From JAVBQG01 sp031549185 (GTDB lineage: Bacteria; Synergistota; Synergistia; Synergistales; Synergistaceae), in assembly GCA_031549185.1 (NCBI GenBank), contig JAVBQG010000010.1, positions 1 to 55,255 on the forward strand: 55,255 bases of DNA, read 5' to 3'. Positions 7,471-15,787 of the stretch are shown piece by piece. Each line of letters opens with the position of its first letter. The stretch's first letter is position 1. Under the pieces are notes generated by a model. It was not told the DNA's origin, searched no databases, and saw only the letters and a program-made list of their open reading frames with translations. A program made the position numbers and the translations under genes.

Positions 7471-8727
7471 ATGGCATATACGCTTGTGGAGGCGATCATC
7501 GCCTCTCACACGAAGGATAGAGTGGAGCCGGGCGCGGTCTGCCAGGTGAGCGTGGACTTTGCGTTCACGAACGACATCACCGCGCCGCCGGCCATCGCAG
7601 AATTCAAGAAAATGGGGGGCGTGCGCGTCTTCGATCCGATGCGCTGCGCGATCCTGCCCGATCACTTTACGCCGAACAAGGACATCGCCTCGGCGGAGCA
7701 GGCGAAGAAGGCGAGGGACTTCGCGCGCGAGCAGGGGCTGCTCTACTGGGAGGTCGGACGGGTCGGCGTCGAGCACGCCTTCCTGCCGGAGATCGGTCAC
7801 GTCCTGCCGGGCGAGATCACCCTCGGCGCGGACAGCCACACCTGCACGGGCGGCGCGCTCGGCGCGCTCGGAACCGGCATGGGGCAGACCGACCTCGCAG
7901 CGGTCTGGGCGCTGGGCGAGACGTGGCTGCGCGTGCCGGAGACGATCAAGGTCGTCTTCAAGGGCAAACCCTCGGAGTGGATCGGGGGCAAAGACCTGAT
8001 CATCTCCCTGATCGGGAAGATCGGCGTGGAGGGCGCGCGCTACAAGGCGCTCGAGTTCCACGGCGAGGCGATCAGAGATCTGTCGCAGGACGACCGCTTC
8101 ACCGTCTCCAACATGGCGATCGAGGCCGGCGGCAAGTGCGGGATCTTCGTGCCCGACGAGACGACGCTCGCCTACGCGAACGCCCGCAAGGCGCGCGACT
8201 TTACGCCCGCCTATCCCGACGCGGATGCGAGGTACGACCGGGTCGTTGAGCTAGACGCGGGAGCGGTCGAGCCGACCGTCGCGCTGCCGCACCTGCCGGG
8301 CAACGCGAAGACGGCCAAGGAGTGCGCGTCGATGGAGATCGACCAGGTTTTCATCGGAAGCTGCACCAACGGACGCCTGCGCGACATGGAGCTGGCGGCG
8401 AAGGTGATGAAAGGACGCAAGGTCCACGACCGCGTGCGCCTGATGGTCATCCCCGCGTCGTACGAGGTCTACAACGAGGCGCTCGAGCGCGGTTGGATCA
8501 AGATCTTCGCCGACGCCGGCGCGGCAGTCTGCACGCCGACGTGCGGGCCCTGCATGGGTGGGCATATGGGCATCCTCGCCGAGGGCGAGCGCTGCGTGTC
8601 CACCAGCAACCGCAACTTCGTCGGGCGTATGGGACACCCGAAGAGCGAGATCATCCTCGCCGGTCCCCTGGTGGCGGCGGCGAGCGCGCTCACTGGGCAC
8701 GTGACGGATCCTCGGGAGGTGATGTAG
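7471..8727 (+). CDS. leuC: 3-isopropylmalate dehydratase large subunit
   Basis: This 418-residue aconitase-type protein isomerises 2- to 3-isopropylmalate with LeuD. [4Fe-4S] ligand cysteines are visible in I-G-S-C-T-N-G (about residue 295) and P-T-C-G-P-C-M-G-G (about residues 356-364). The substrate motif G-A-D-S-H-T-C-T-G-G lies near residue 120. It is the shorter, archaeal/anaerobe-type LeuC (about 420 rather than 466 residues), as expected with a separate small LeuD. The start codon abuts the leuA stop. Confidence 0.95.
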   Translation: MAYTLVEAIIASHTKDRVEPGAVCQVSVDFAFTNDITAPPAIAEFKKMGGVRVFDPMRCAILPDHFTPNKDIASAEQAKKARDFAREQGLLYWEVGRVGVEHAFLPEIGHVLPGEITLGADSHTCTGGALGALGTGMGQTDLAAVWALGETWLRVPETIKVVFKGKPSEWIGGKDLIISLIGKIGVEGARYKALEFHGEAIRDLSQDDRFTVSNMAIEAGGKCGIFVPDETTLAYANARKARDFTPAYPDADARYDRVVELDAGAVEPTVALPHLPGNAKTAKECASMEIDQVFIGSCTNGRLRDMELAAKVMKGRKVHDRVRLMVIPASYEVYNEALERGWIKIFADAGAAVCTPTCGPCMGGHMGILAEGERCVSTSNRNFVGRMGHPKSEIILAGPLVAAASALTGHVTDPREVM

Positions 8728-9237
8728 ATGAGCGGCAGCAAACTGTCCGGTTCGGCCTGGGTCTACGGCGACAACGTCGACACGGACGTGATTATCCCCG
8801 CGCGCTATCTGACCACCAGCGACCCGGAGAAGCTGGCCCCGCACTGCATGGAGGACATCGACACCTCCTTCGTCGGCGGGGTGCAGGAGGGCGACGTCAT
8901 CGTCGCGGGCAACAACTTCGGTTGTGGCTCGAGCCGCGAGCACGCGCCGATCGCGATCAAGGCGTGCGGCGTCTCTTGCGTGATCGCGGGGTCGTTCGCG
9001 CGTATCTTCTACCGCAACGCGATCAACATCGGCCTGCCGATCCTGGAGTGCCCCGAGGCGCTCGCCGGCACGGCCAAGGGCGACAAGATCGAGATCGACC
9101 TCGCAAGCGGGCGTATCGAGAACAAGACGAACGGCAAGGTCTTCCACGCGAAGCCGATCCCGGCTTTCCTGCAGAACCTCTTCGACGTCGGCGGGCTGGT
9201 GCCGTACGTGCGCGCGCGGCTGGAGAAGGCGTCATGA
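8728..9237 (+). CDS. leuD: 3-isopropylmalate dehydratase small subunit
   Basis: The 169-residue swivel-domain partner of LeuC has G-D-N-V-D-T-D-V-I-I-P-A-R-Y-L (about residues 12-26) and N-F-G-C-G-S-S-R-E-H-A-P (about residues 63-74), both diagnostic of LeuD. The ATG abuts the leuC stop, and the TGA overlaps the leuB ATG, consistent with coupled synthesis of the pathway enzymes. Confidence 0.96.
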   Translation: MSGSKLSGSAWVYGDNVDTDVIIPARYLTTSDPEKLAPHCMEDIDTSFVGGVQEGDVIVAGNNFGCGSSREHAPIAIKACGVSCVIAGSFARIFYRNAINIGLPILECPEALAGTAKGDKIEIDLASGRIENKTNGKVFHAKPIPAFLQNLFDVGGLVPYVRARLEKAS

Positions 9238-10370
9238 GCGATATGAAAAAATTCAGCGTCGCGGTTGTCGCCGGCGACGGCATCGGTCCGGAGGTCATCG
9301 GCGAGGCGAAGCGCGTCGCGACTGCAGCTGCGGAGCGCGCGGGCGCGTCGTTCGAGTGGGTCGAGTACCCCTTCGGCGCCGCCCACTATCTCAAGACCGG
9401 CGAGGTCCTGCCGGAGTCGGCCATCGCGGAGATGGGCGGGCACGACGTAATGCTGCTAGGTGCCATCGGCGATCCGGCGGTCAAGCCGGGCATCCTCGAG
9501 CGGGGCATCTTGCTGACGCTGCGCTTCGTCTTCGACCAGTACGTCAACCTGCGCCCCGCCCTCTCGTTCCCGAACGTGGAGACGCCGGTGCCGTTGGGCG
9601 GCGAGCGGATGGATTCCGTCGTGGTGCGTGAGAACACGGAGGACCTCTACATGGGACTTGGCGGGATCACGAAGGACGGCAGGATCGAGACGGCGCTCGA
9701 CCTCGAGCGCGGCGGCTACTCCCTGCGGGGGAGATTGGAGCTCTCCACGTCGCCGGAGATTCCGTTCGCGGCGCAGGTGGCGCTCAACACGCGCCACGGG
9801 GCCGCGCGTATCGCGCGCTACGCCTGCGAGACGGCCAGAAAGCGCGGCGAGAACCGCGTCACGATCGTGACGAAGTCGAACGCGGCGCCGGCCCTCTACG
9901 GTTTCTTCGAGGAGGTGGCGAAGGAGGTCATCTCCTCGGAGTATCCCGAGTTGAAGTACGATCTTGCCAACGTCGACGCGCTCTGTTATCACCTCGTGCG
10001 CAAGCCGACGGCTTACGGCGTGCTTCTCTGCCCGAACCTCTTCGGCGACATCGTCAGCGACCTGCAGGCGGGGCTCGCGGGCGGCCTGGGTACGGCAGCG
10101 GGCGGCAACATCGGCGACGGCCTCTCGATGTTCGAGCCGGTGCACGGCTCGGCGCCCGATATCGCGGGCAGCGGCAAGGCCAATCCGATCGCGGCGATCC
10201 TCTCCGGCGCGTTGTTGCTGCGACATCTGAACCTCGACAGAGCGGCGGCGTCGGTAGAATGCGCGGTGAACGATTACCTGGCGGAGTCGCAGAAAAAAGC
10301 GCTTCCTGTCGAGTTCGGAGGCAACGCGCTCTGCCGCGAAGTCGGCGAGGCGGTATTGAAGAAGATATGA
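9234..10370 (+). CDS. leuB: 3-isopropylmalate dehydrogenase
   Basis: This 378-residue isocitrate/isopropylmalate dehydrogenase-family protein oxidises and decarboxylates 3-isopropylmalate with NAD+. Landmarks are V-A-G-D-G-I-G-P-E-V (residues 12-21), R-E-N-T-E-D-L-Y (about 131) and the metal/NAD segment N-L-F-G-D-I-V-S-D-L through G-S-A-P-D-I-A-G (about 266-310). The frame is open far upstream into leuC, but homology begins at ATG 9234, which overlaps the leuD stop (ATGA). An alternative ATG at 9243 is possible. Tartrate dehydrogenase-like activity is conceivable in this family, but the operon makes LeuB the clear choice. Confidence 0.94.
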   Translation: MSDMKKFSVAVVAGDGIGPEVIGEAKRVATAAAERAGASFEWVEYPFGAAHYLKTGEVLPESAIAEMGGHDVMLLGAIGDPAVKPGILERGILLTLRFVFDQYVNLRPALSFPNVETPVPLGGERMDSVVVRENTEDLYMGLGGITKDGRIETALDLERGGYSLRGRLELSTSPEIPFAAQVALNTRHGAARIARYACETARKRGENRVTIVTKSNAAPALYGFFEEVAKEVISSEYPELKYDLANVDALCYHLVRKPTAYGVLLCPNLFGDIVSDLQAGLAGGLGTAAGGNIGDGLSMFEPVHGSAPDIAGSGKANPIAAILSGALLLRHLNLDRAAASVECAVNDYLAESQKKALPVEFGGNALCREVGEAVLKKI

Positions 10371-10378
10371 TATGGGGT

Positions 10379-10422
10379 CAAGGGGACTTCGTCCCCTTGC
10401 GGGGTGTGGGGCAGAGCCCCAC
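10379..10422. repeat. REP-like double hairpin between leuB and ilvB
   Basis: Two perfect hairpins occur in tandem: CAAGGGGAC-TTC-GTCCCCTTG (10379-10399) and GTGGGGC-AGA-GCCCCAC (10406-10422). There is no T run. The layout matches the double hairpin between ilvC and leuA, so it may have the same role in segmental mRNA stability. An open frame of ilvB continues upstream through it, which is a reason to place the ilvB start downstream. Confidence 0.6.
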
Positions 10423-10449
10423 GGTTTTCGCCTTAAAGGGGGGAATACG

Positions 10450-12135
10450 ATGGAGTTGACTGGGGCACAAATTGTGATGAAATCCCTAGAGGACGAGGGG
10501 ATCGAGACCGTCTTCGGCATACCAGGCGGCACCGTCATACCTCTCTACGATGCGGTCTTCGACTCGCCAGTCAAACACGTGCTGGTGCGCCACGAACAGG
10601 CGGCGGCGCACGCGGCGGACGGTTTCTCGCGCGCCTCGCTCGAAAAGAACAAGGTCGGTGTCTGCATGGCGACGTCGGGGCCGGGCGCGACGAACCTGGT
10701 GACCGGCATCGCGACCGCCTACATGGATTCATCGCCCATGGTGGCGATTACGGGGCAGGTGGCGACGACGTCCATCGGCACCGACGCCTTCCAGGAGGCG
10801 CACATCCTCGGCATCTCGCTGCCGGTGGTCAAGCACAGCATGCAGGTGCGCACCCCCGAGGAGATTCCGCAGGCGATCGGCGACGCGCTGTACATCGCCG
10901 CGTCCGGGCGCCCCGGCCCCGTCGTCGTCGACCTTCCGGTCGACGTGCAGAAGGCGAAGGGCGAGTACCGGCGCCCGTCCGGTTTCAGCTATCCCGGCTA
11001 CGACCCGGACGGAGGGGAGGACCTTTCCGGCCTGCTGGCGGCGGCGAAGCTGATCCGCAAGGCGGAGCGCCCGGTCGTGATCGCGGGCAACGGCGTCAAC
11101 ATTTCGCGCGCCTGGGACGCGCTGCGGGATTTCGCCGAGAAGCTCGAGCTCCCCGTGGCTACCTCGCTCCTGGGCAAGGGCTCGCTGTCCGGCGACCATC
11201 CCAACGCGATCGGCATGATGGGAATGCACGGCAACGCGGTGGTCAACCGCGCCCTAGTGAAGGCGGACCTGATCATCGCCGTTGGCTCCCGCCTGAGCGA
11301 TCGCAGCACGGGCAGGCAGGACGGTTTCGCCGGCCGCGCGAACGTGGTCCACATCGATCGCGACGTGGCGGAGATCCACAAGAACATCGACGCGGACGTC
11401 TGGCTGATCGGCGACGCGGGCAAGGTCATGAACCTGCTCGCGAGCGAGGCGGGTGGGCACAGCTCCTCCTCGCGCAAGGCGTGGATGGAGGAGTTGCGCA
11501 AGCTGGAGGAGAAGGAGCCGCTGAGCCGTCACGCGAACGGGGGCGACGTGCACCCGTGGCAGATCCTGGACGCTCTGGACGACGTCACGAAGGGCGAGGC
11601 GATCGTCACCACCGAGGTCGGCCAGCACCAGATGTGGGCGGCACTCTACCACAGAGCGCGGTATCCGAAGCGCTTCATCACCTCGGGGGGCCTCGGCACG
11701 ATGGGCTTCGGGTTGCCGGCGTCGATCGGCGCGCACTTCGCGAAGCCGGACCTGCCGATCTTCTGCGTCGCGGGGGACGGCAGCGCGATGATGAACATCC
11801 AGGAGCTGGACACCTACGCGCGCTACGAGATGCCGATCAAGGTGCTGTTGTTCGACAACAACTGTCTCGGTATGGTGCGTCAGTGGCAGGAGCTGTTCTT
11901 CAACCAGCGCTTTTCGAACACGATCTACTCGCGGTGCCCCGATTTCGTGAAGATCGCGCAGGGCATGGGTGTCGAGGCGTTCACGGTCGACGACCCCAAG
12001 ATGCTGCACGGCGCGATGGAGCGCGCAATCGCGACGCCGGGGCCGGTGCTGCTTCACATTCCGATCCCGCAGATCGAGAAAGTCTTCCCTATGATCCCCG
12101 CGGGCGCGCCGCTCGACGAGATGCTGCTGGCCTAG
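10450..12135 (+). CDS. ilvB: acetolactate synthase large (catalytic) subunit
   Basis: This 561-residue ThDP/FAD enzyme joins two pyruvates (or pyruvate and 2-oxobutyrate). It has the N-terminal pyrimidine-binding domain with F-G-I-P-G-G (about residue 23) and catalytic Glu in R-H-E-Q-A-A-A-H-A-A-D-G (about 48-59), the central FAD-type domain, and the C-terminal ThDP motif G-D-G-S-A-M-M-N ... N-N. ATG 10450 is chosen because AAAGGGGGG precedes it and homology starts there. It is the last gene of the operon, separated from its regulatory subunit ilvN by five genes. Confidence 0.96.
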   Translation: MELTGAQIVMKSLEDEGIETVFGIPGGTVIPLYDAVFDSPVKHVLVRHEQAAAHAADGFSRASLEKNKVGVCMATSGPGATNLVTGIATAYMDSSPMVAITGQVATTSIGTDAFQEAHILGISLPVVKHSMQVRTPEEIPQAIGDALYIAASGRPGPVVVDLPVDVQKAKGEYRRPSGFSYPGYDPDGGEDLSGLLAAAKLIRKAERPVVIAGNGVNISRAWDALRDFAEKLELPVATSLLGKGSLSGDHPNAIGMMGMHGNAVVNRALVKADLIIAVGSRLSDRSTGRQDGFAGRANVVHIDRDVAEIHKNIDADVWLIGDAGKVMNLLASEAGGHSSSSRKAWMEELRKLEEKEPLSRHANGGDVHPWQILDALDDVTKGEAIVTTEVGQHQMWAALYHRARYPKRFITSGGLGTMGFGLPASIGAHFAKPDLPIFCVAGDGSAMMNIQELDTYARYEMPIKVLLFDNNCLGMVRQWQELFFNQRFSNTIYSRCPDFVKIAQGMGVEAFTVDDPKMLHGAMERAIATPGPVLLHIPIPQIEKVFPMIPAGAPLDEMLLA

Positions 12136-12170
12136 CGCTTGCCTGTTACCCGAAAGATATACTTGATCGA

Positions 12171-12227
12171 AACCACCCTTGCGGGTATTCTTTACGCGAA
12201 CCCTGTTCGCGCCGCCGGGTGGTTTTT
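12171..12227 (+). terminator. branched intrinsic terminator after ilvB
   Basis: AACCACCC (12171-12178) pairs with GGGTGGTT (12217-12224) and runs into TTTTT (12223-12227). A second perfect hairpin, CGCGAAC-CCT-GTTCGCG (12195-12211), sits inside. It ends the ilv-leu operon. Confidence 0.8.
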
Positions 12228-12251
12228 CGTTTGGCCGGAAAATAACACGGA

Positions 12252-12376
12252 GTGGGGCCGGGTTGTCGACGAACAGAGCAAATGATGACCGACAGGACGT
12301 CGGTCAAGCGAAGCAAGGGTATGGATGCCCATGCTGACGCGGTCGTTTGCGCAGTGAGTCGATAACCCGACCCCAC
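12252..12376. other. 125-nt branched inverted-repeat element (candidate structured RNA)
   Basis: The arms 12252-12270 and 12358-12376 pair over 19 positions (17 Watson-Crick, one G-U, one mismatch). They enclose an 8-bp hairpin (TGACCGAC/GTCGGTCA, 12286-12306) and a 24-nt near-palindrome (12312-12335). The distal arm ends 20 nt before the start of the next gene, so it could be a 5'-UTR regulatory RNA. A miniature mobile element is the alternative. I do not recognise a known riboswitch class in it. Confidence 0.5.
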
Positions 12377-12396
12377 GGATGAGGGAACGAACGCGC

Positions 12397-13011
12397 ATGA
12401 GCACGATCGACATCTTCTCCAACATCATGGCTCTCTTCTGGATCCTCGTGCAGCAGATCTGCCTCTGCTACATCAAGCGGGCCTACGAGGACATGATGGG
12501 ACGCGCGTTGCGTGCATATATGGCGCTGCACGGAGCCTTCTTCGTCTTTCTGCTGCTGATCGGGTTCGACCTGCTCTTCGGCTTCGACTTCGTCTACGGA
12601 CGGTTGCCCGAGGGGGCGCTCTTCTTCTACGGGCGGTTGAAGTGGAACTTCTTCTGCGAGGTCATGCTGGTGCTCGACGCACTGCTGGTCGCCTACGCGT
12701 GGAGGATGTACCGGCTCTACATGCGCGACGGGGGAAGTCCTTTCGCGACGTCGCCCTCGATGCGGGTCCGCGTGGAGGACATCGTCGTGGTCGTCGTATT
12801 CTTCGCGCCCTTCCTCTGGTACCACGCCGGGATGACGGAGACGGCGCTGCGGCACAACCTGAACGACGAGCAGATCCGCACGCTGCAGTTTTTTTTCATC
12901 AAGGTCGCGAACTTCTTCTACGCGTTCTTCGAGGGGACGGCGGCGGTGCTGCTCTGGCGGATCTACCGCCTTGTGCGGCGAGAGGGGGTTTTGAGCCATG
13001 GCGGGAGCTGA
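12397..13011 (+). CDS. hypothetical membrane protein (about 4-5 TM)
   Basis: The family is not recognised. The 204-residue product has hydrophobic stretches near residues 5-25, 42-65, 85-105 and 128-148, and a final one near 165-190, with Arg/Tyr-rich loops such as KRAYEDMMGRALRAY and YAWRMYRLYMRD. ATG 12397 has GAGGGA about 10 nt upstream; an in-frame ATG at 12379 would add six residues but lacks a ribosome site. Its end overlaps the next membrane-protein gene by 14 nt, so the two probably act together. The structured element at 12252-12376 lies directly upstream. Confidence 0.65.
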   Translation: MSTIDIFSNIMALFWILVQQICLCYIKRAYEDMMGRALRAYMALHGAFFVFLLLIGFDLLFGFDFVYGRLPEGALFFYGRLKWNFFCEVMLVLDALLVAYAWRMYRLYMRDGGSPFATSPSMRVRVEDIVVVVVFFAPFLWYHAGMTETALRHNLNDEQIRTLQFFFIKVANFFYAFFEGTAAVLLWRIYRLVRREGVLSHGGS

Positions 13012-13369
13012 CGCCTTCTTCCTTGCCATTTTACACGGTTTCACGCCCGAGATGTACATGCTCATCACCAAGGCGGCCGGCATCGCCTGCAGCTTCGCCG
13101 ACATCGCCTTCATCCTGCTTCTCCTGAAGACGGCACACGCGCTCAAACTGCGGGAGAACCCCGCCGCGCCGCCGCCAAAGAGGCGCCTATGCGCGCTCTA
13201 CGTCTTCGCCGCGCTCACGCCGACGCTCGCCCTCCCGATCTCGAGCGACGCGTTCGTGATTTGGCAGTCGCTGGTGCTCGGCATTCCGTACCTGCTCCTT
13301 GCCCACACCGTGGTGACCGAATTCCCGACGCTGCTGCGCCACATGCGCGAGAAGATCCGATCCAACTGA
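12998..13369 (+). CDS. hypothetical small membrane protein (3 TM)
   Basis: The 123-residue product has three hydrophobic segments (about residues 16-45, 64-80 and 86-106) and a basic, Pro-rich loop (REN-P-AAPPPKRR). No family is recognised. It begins inside the 3' end of the preceding membrane-protein gene (14-nt overlap), which argues for translational coupling and a shared membrane complex. A bidirectional-looking hairpin follows, and the next gene converges from the other strand. Confidence 0.65.
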   Translation: MAGADAFFLAILHGFTPEMYMLITKAAGIACSFADIAFILLLLKTAHALKLRENPAAPPPKRRLCALYVFAALTPTLALPISSDAFVIWQSLVLGIPYLLLAHTVVTEFPTLLRHMREKIRSN

Positions 13370-13390
13370 CGAGGGCCGGGCAAAACAGAA

Positions 13391-13428
13391 GGGACGCGAT
13401 GCCGATGAAACCGGCGCCGCGTCCCTTT
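13391..13428 (+). terminator. intrinsic terminator between convergent genes
   Basis: GGGACGCG (13391-13398) pairs with CGCGTCCC (13418-13425), with an inner GCCG/CGGC step, followed by TTTGT. It lies between convergent genes ending at 13369 (+) and 13443 (-). The T run is short, so efficiency is uncertain. Confidence 0.6.
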
Positions 13429-13442
13429 GTCTTGCCTGGGGA

Positions 13443-14369
13443 TTACCCGATCGTGAATTTGTTCAGTTTCCCCGACAGGAACACTTTTTTCGGGAATTCG
13501 AGATAGAAGGTATAATTCGCGCCGTTCTCCGACCACTGGGCGAAGCGTATATCCGCGCAGGTGCTGATCAAAAGCGACGCGTCCTCGTTCGAAAGCCCCG
13601 CCCGACTGGAGAGGAACTCCGACATCCGGCAACAGACCTCCCGCACACCGATCTTGCCGGTCGGCGCGTCCGCGTATGTGATCCAGTGGGTTTCCGTTTC
13701 GATCATCGGGGCGATCAACGAGACGTCGCGATGAATATCGACGATTGAGATCGTCACGTCGGCGGCTGTCTCGACGCCGATGCAGAGTTCGCCGTCACCC
13801 ATGTTGGCGTGGACGTCGCCCATCATCAGCATGCCGCCTTCGACGAAGACGGGGAAGTAGATTCTCGATCCGACGCAGGCCTTCTGGATGTCCATGTTGC
13901 CGCCGTGGTTGTAGGCCCTGCCCGTCGCGGTCCGCATCATCGGTGTAGTACCGATCGTCCCGACGTGGGGGCGCAGGTCGAGGTGGATGTCGCTCGCGAA
14001 CTCCACGTATCCCTCGGTCGTGCCGGTCTGCACGATCGGCACGATCTTCGTCACGGGGCCGGCGATGAACTCGTCGAGTATGCCCTCGTGGGGGATCAGT
14101 GTGAGCACACCCCAATCCCGCAGGGCGATCTTCTCGATCTCGACGACGAGGACGGAGCCAGGTTTCGCGCCCGTCACGAAGAGCGGCCCGGTGCACGGAT
14201 TGACGTAGGACATGTCGATGGCCGTCGCCAGGTCCCGATCCGTCCTCAACTCGTCGCTGAAGCAGTCCTTGGTCTGGAATTTCACCCGGTCGCCGATGCC
14301 CGCCTCGCCGGCGGGCGTGGCCTTGGGGTCGAAGAAAAAAGAACTCTGTTCACGCGTGAGCGTCAACAT
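13443..14369 (-). CDS. acetamidase/formamidase family protein (copy 1)
   Basis: This 308-residue member of the FmdA/AmdA family hydrolyses short amides (formamide, acetamide or related) to acid and ammonia. Family landmarks include N-P-C-T-G-P-L-F-V near residue 57, L-R-P-H-V-G-T-I-G near 130, N-H-G-G-N-M-D near 153 and G-D-V-H-A-N-M-G-D-G-E near 184. AGGAGG lies ahead of the ATG. A clear paralogue (15788-16711) lies on the other side of an APC permease, so uptake and hydrolysis of an amide-bearing substrate are likely linked. The true substrate is unknown. Confidence 0.88.
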   Translation of the reverse strand: MLTLTREQSSFFFDPKATPAGEAGIGDRVKFQTKDCFSDELRTDRDLATAIDMSYVNPCTGPLFVTGAKPGSVLVVEIEKIALRDWGVLTLIPHEGILDEFIAGPVTKIVPIVQTGTTEGYVEFASDIHLDLRPHVGTIGTTPMMRTATGRAYNHGGNMDIQKACVGSRIYFPVFVEGGMLMMGDVHANMGDGELCIGVETAADVTISIVDIHRDVSLIAPMIETETHWITYADAPTGKIGVREVCCRMSEFLSSRAGLSNEDASLLISTCADIRFAQWSENGANYTFYLEFPKKVFLSGKLNKFTIG

Positions 14370-14381
14370 GGCATGCGCCTC

Positions 14382-15776
14382 CTAACGTACGCTGTCCGGC
14401 TTGATATGCGCCGTCGTTACCTTGAGTCCGCCGACTATGATGATGCCGGCAGCCGCAAATCCGATCGTGATCGGACCGCCGTAGTTCGCATAGATGTCCT
14501 GGAACATGGCGAAGGCGCAGAGGAAGATGCCGACTCCGCCGATGATCGGCGTGAACGGCCAGAACGGCACTTTCCAGGGCAGTTTTGCCGCTTCGCCGGG
14601 GTAGCGCTTGCGGAAGTTGAAGGCCGCCCGCAGCGTGAACGCCCACGAGACGCACCAGAGCCACACCAGCTGATAGATCAGCAGCTGGTAGATCGTCGTC
14701 TGTCCGGCGACCTGTCCGAGGATCACGAAGACGACGGAGATCGCCCAGATCACCCAGATGTTCTTCGTCGGCGTCTTGTAGGTCGGGTGGACGTAGCCCA
14801 TCCACTTCGGCACCTTGTAGCCGACGCGCGACAGGTTGTACATGTCTCGCGGCGGCTGGTAGATCGTGCCCATGAGCAGACAGGTCGCGGCCGCGATCCA
14901 GGCCGCCAGGTTGATGACGTTGGCGAAGAGGGGGCCGTACTCCTTGAGGGCCGACGTGACGTAGATCGACTCGACGAATTTCTCCACCTCGCCGTGGCTC
15001 AGGGTGCCGACCGCCGCGAGGAGCGCTGACGTGTAGACGACGATGAAGGTGATGGAGGACCAGAGCAGCACGCGAGAGACGTCGACGGGATTCTTCGCCT
15101 CCTCGGATGCGAAGAGGACGGTCGACGCGCCCATGAAAGCGTGACATGCGATGGGGAAAACGGCGAAGGTGCCCATCCAGCCGTTGGGGACGAAGGGGGT
15201 GAAGTTCGCCGGCGACATCTTGGGCAGCATCAGGATGGAGTAGAGCACCATGATGCCGACGAGCACGACGACGAGTATGAACTGGATGCGCGCAGCCACC
15301 TCGACGCCGATGACGTTCAGATAGGCGAAGATCGTGAGCCAGGCGATGGCGATAACGCTGATCCAGATGTCGACCGGCTGCAGGTCGATCCCGATATGCA
15401 GCAGGAAGTTGTGCGTGTACGCGCCGATGGCGAGGCCGGTCGCGCCGCCCGCCAGGACCCAGCCGAGCGAGAAGAGCATCGACGAGGTCGCGCCCCAGTC
15501 CCAGCCGACCAGTTCGCGGACCCAGACCTCCGGTCCGCCGGAGGTCGGTTTCCAGACGACGAGCTCCCCGAAGGATAGCATCAGAAACAGCTGCGCCACG
15601 CCGCCGACGATATAGTTGACGACCATCGACGGTCCGGCCGATTTGACGCCGTAGCCAGCGAAAGTGAAGATACCGTCTCCGACGACGGCACCGACCGCGA
15701 TTGCGTAGATCCACCAGAACGTGAGCGTTTTCTTAAGGGCCGGCTGCGATGCGCCGGCCTGGACCTCTGCAGACAT
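14382..15776 (-). CDS. APC-superfamily amino acid permease
   Basis: This 464-residue protein has about twelve hydrophobic segments. The first carries the APC signature G-D-G-I-F-T-F-A-G-Y-G near residues 36-46. ATG 15776 follows TAGGAGGAGTGGAG; an open frame extends further upstream but has no homology or ribosome site. It lies 11-12 nt from amidase genes on both sides, so permease and amidases are almost certainly one transcript. Substrate is unknown; an amino acid amide or similar nitrogen compound is a reasonable inference. Confidence 0.85.
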   Translation of the reverse strand: MSAEVQAGASQPALKKTLTFWWIYAIAVGAVVGDGIFTFAGYGVKSAGPSMVVNYIVGGVAQLFLMLSFGELVVWKPTSGGPEVWVRELVGWDWGATSSMLFSLGWVLAGGATGLAIGAYTHNFLLHIGIDLQPVDIWISVIAIAWLTIFAYLNVIGVEVAARIQFILVVVLVGIMVLYSILMLPKMSPANFTPFVPNGWMGTFAVFPIACHAFMGASTVLFASEEAKNPVDVSRVLLWSSITFIVVYTSALLAAVGTLSHGEVEKFVESIYVTSALKEYGPLFANVINLAAWIAAATCLLMGTIYQPPRDMYNLSRVGYKVPKWMGYVHPTYKTPTKNIWVIWAISVVFVILGQVAGQTTIYQLLIYQLVWLWCVSWAFTLRAAFNFRKRYPGEAAKLPWKVPFWPFTPIIGGVGIFLCAFAMFQDIYANYGGPITIGFAAAGIIIVGGLKVTTAHIKPDSVR

Positions 15777-15787
15777 CTCCACTCCTC

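Noticed and set aside
8322..9233. Upstream extension of the leuB frame through leuC and leuD
   Set aside because: Homology to isopropylmalate dehydrogenase starts only at 9234, where an ATGA overlap with leuD marks the real start.
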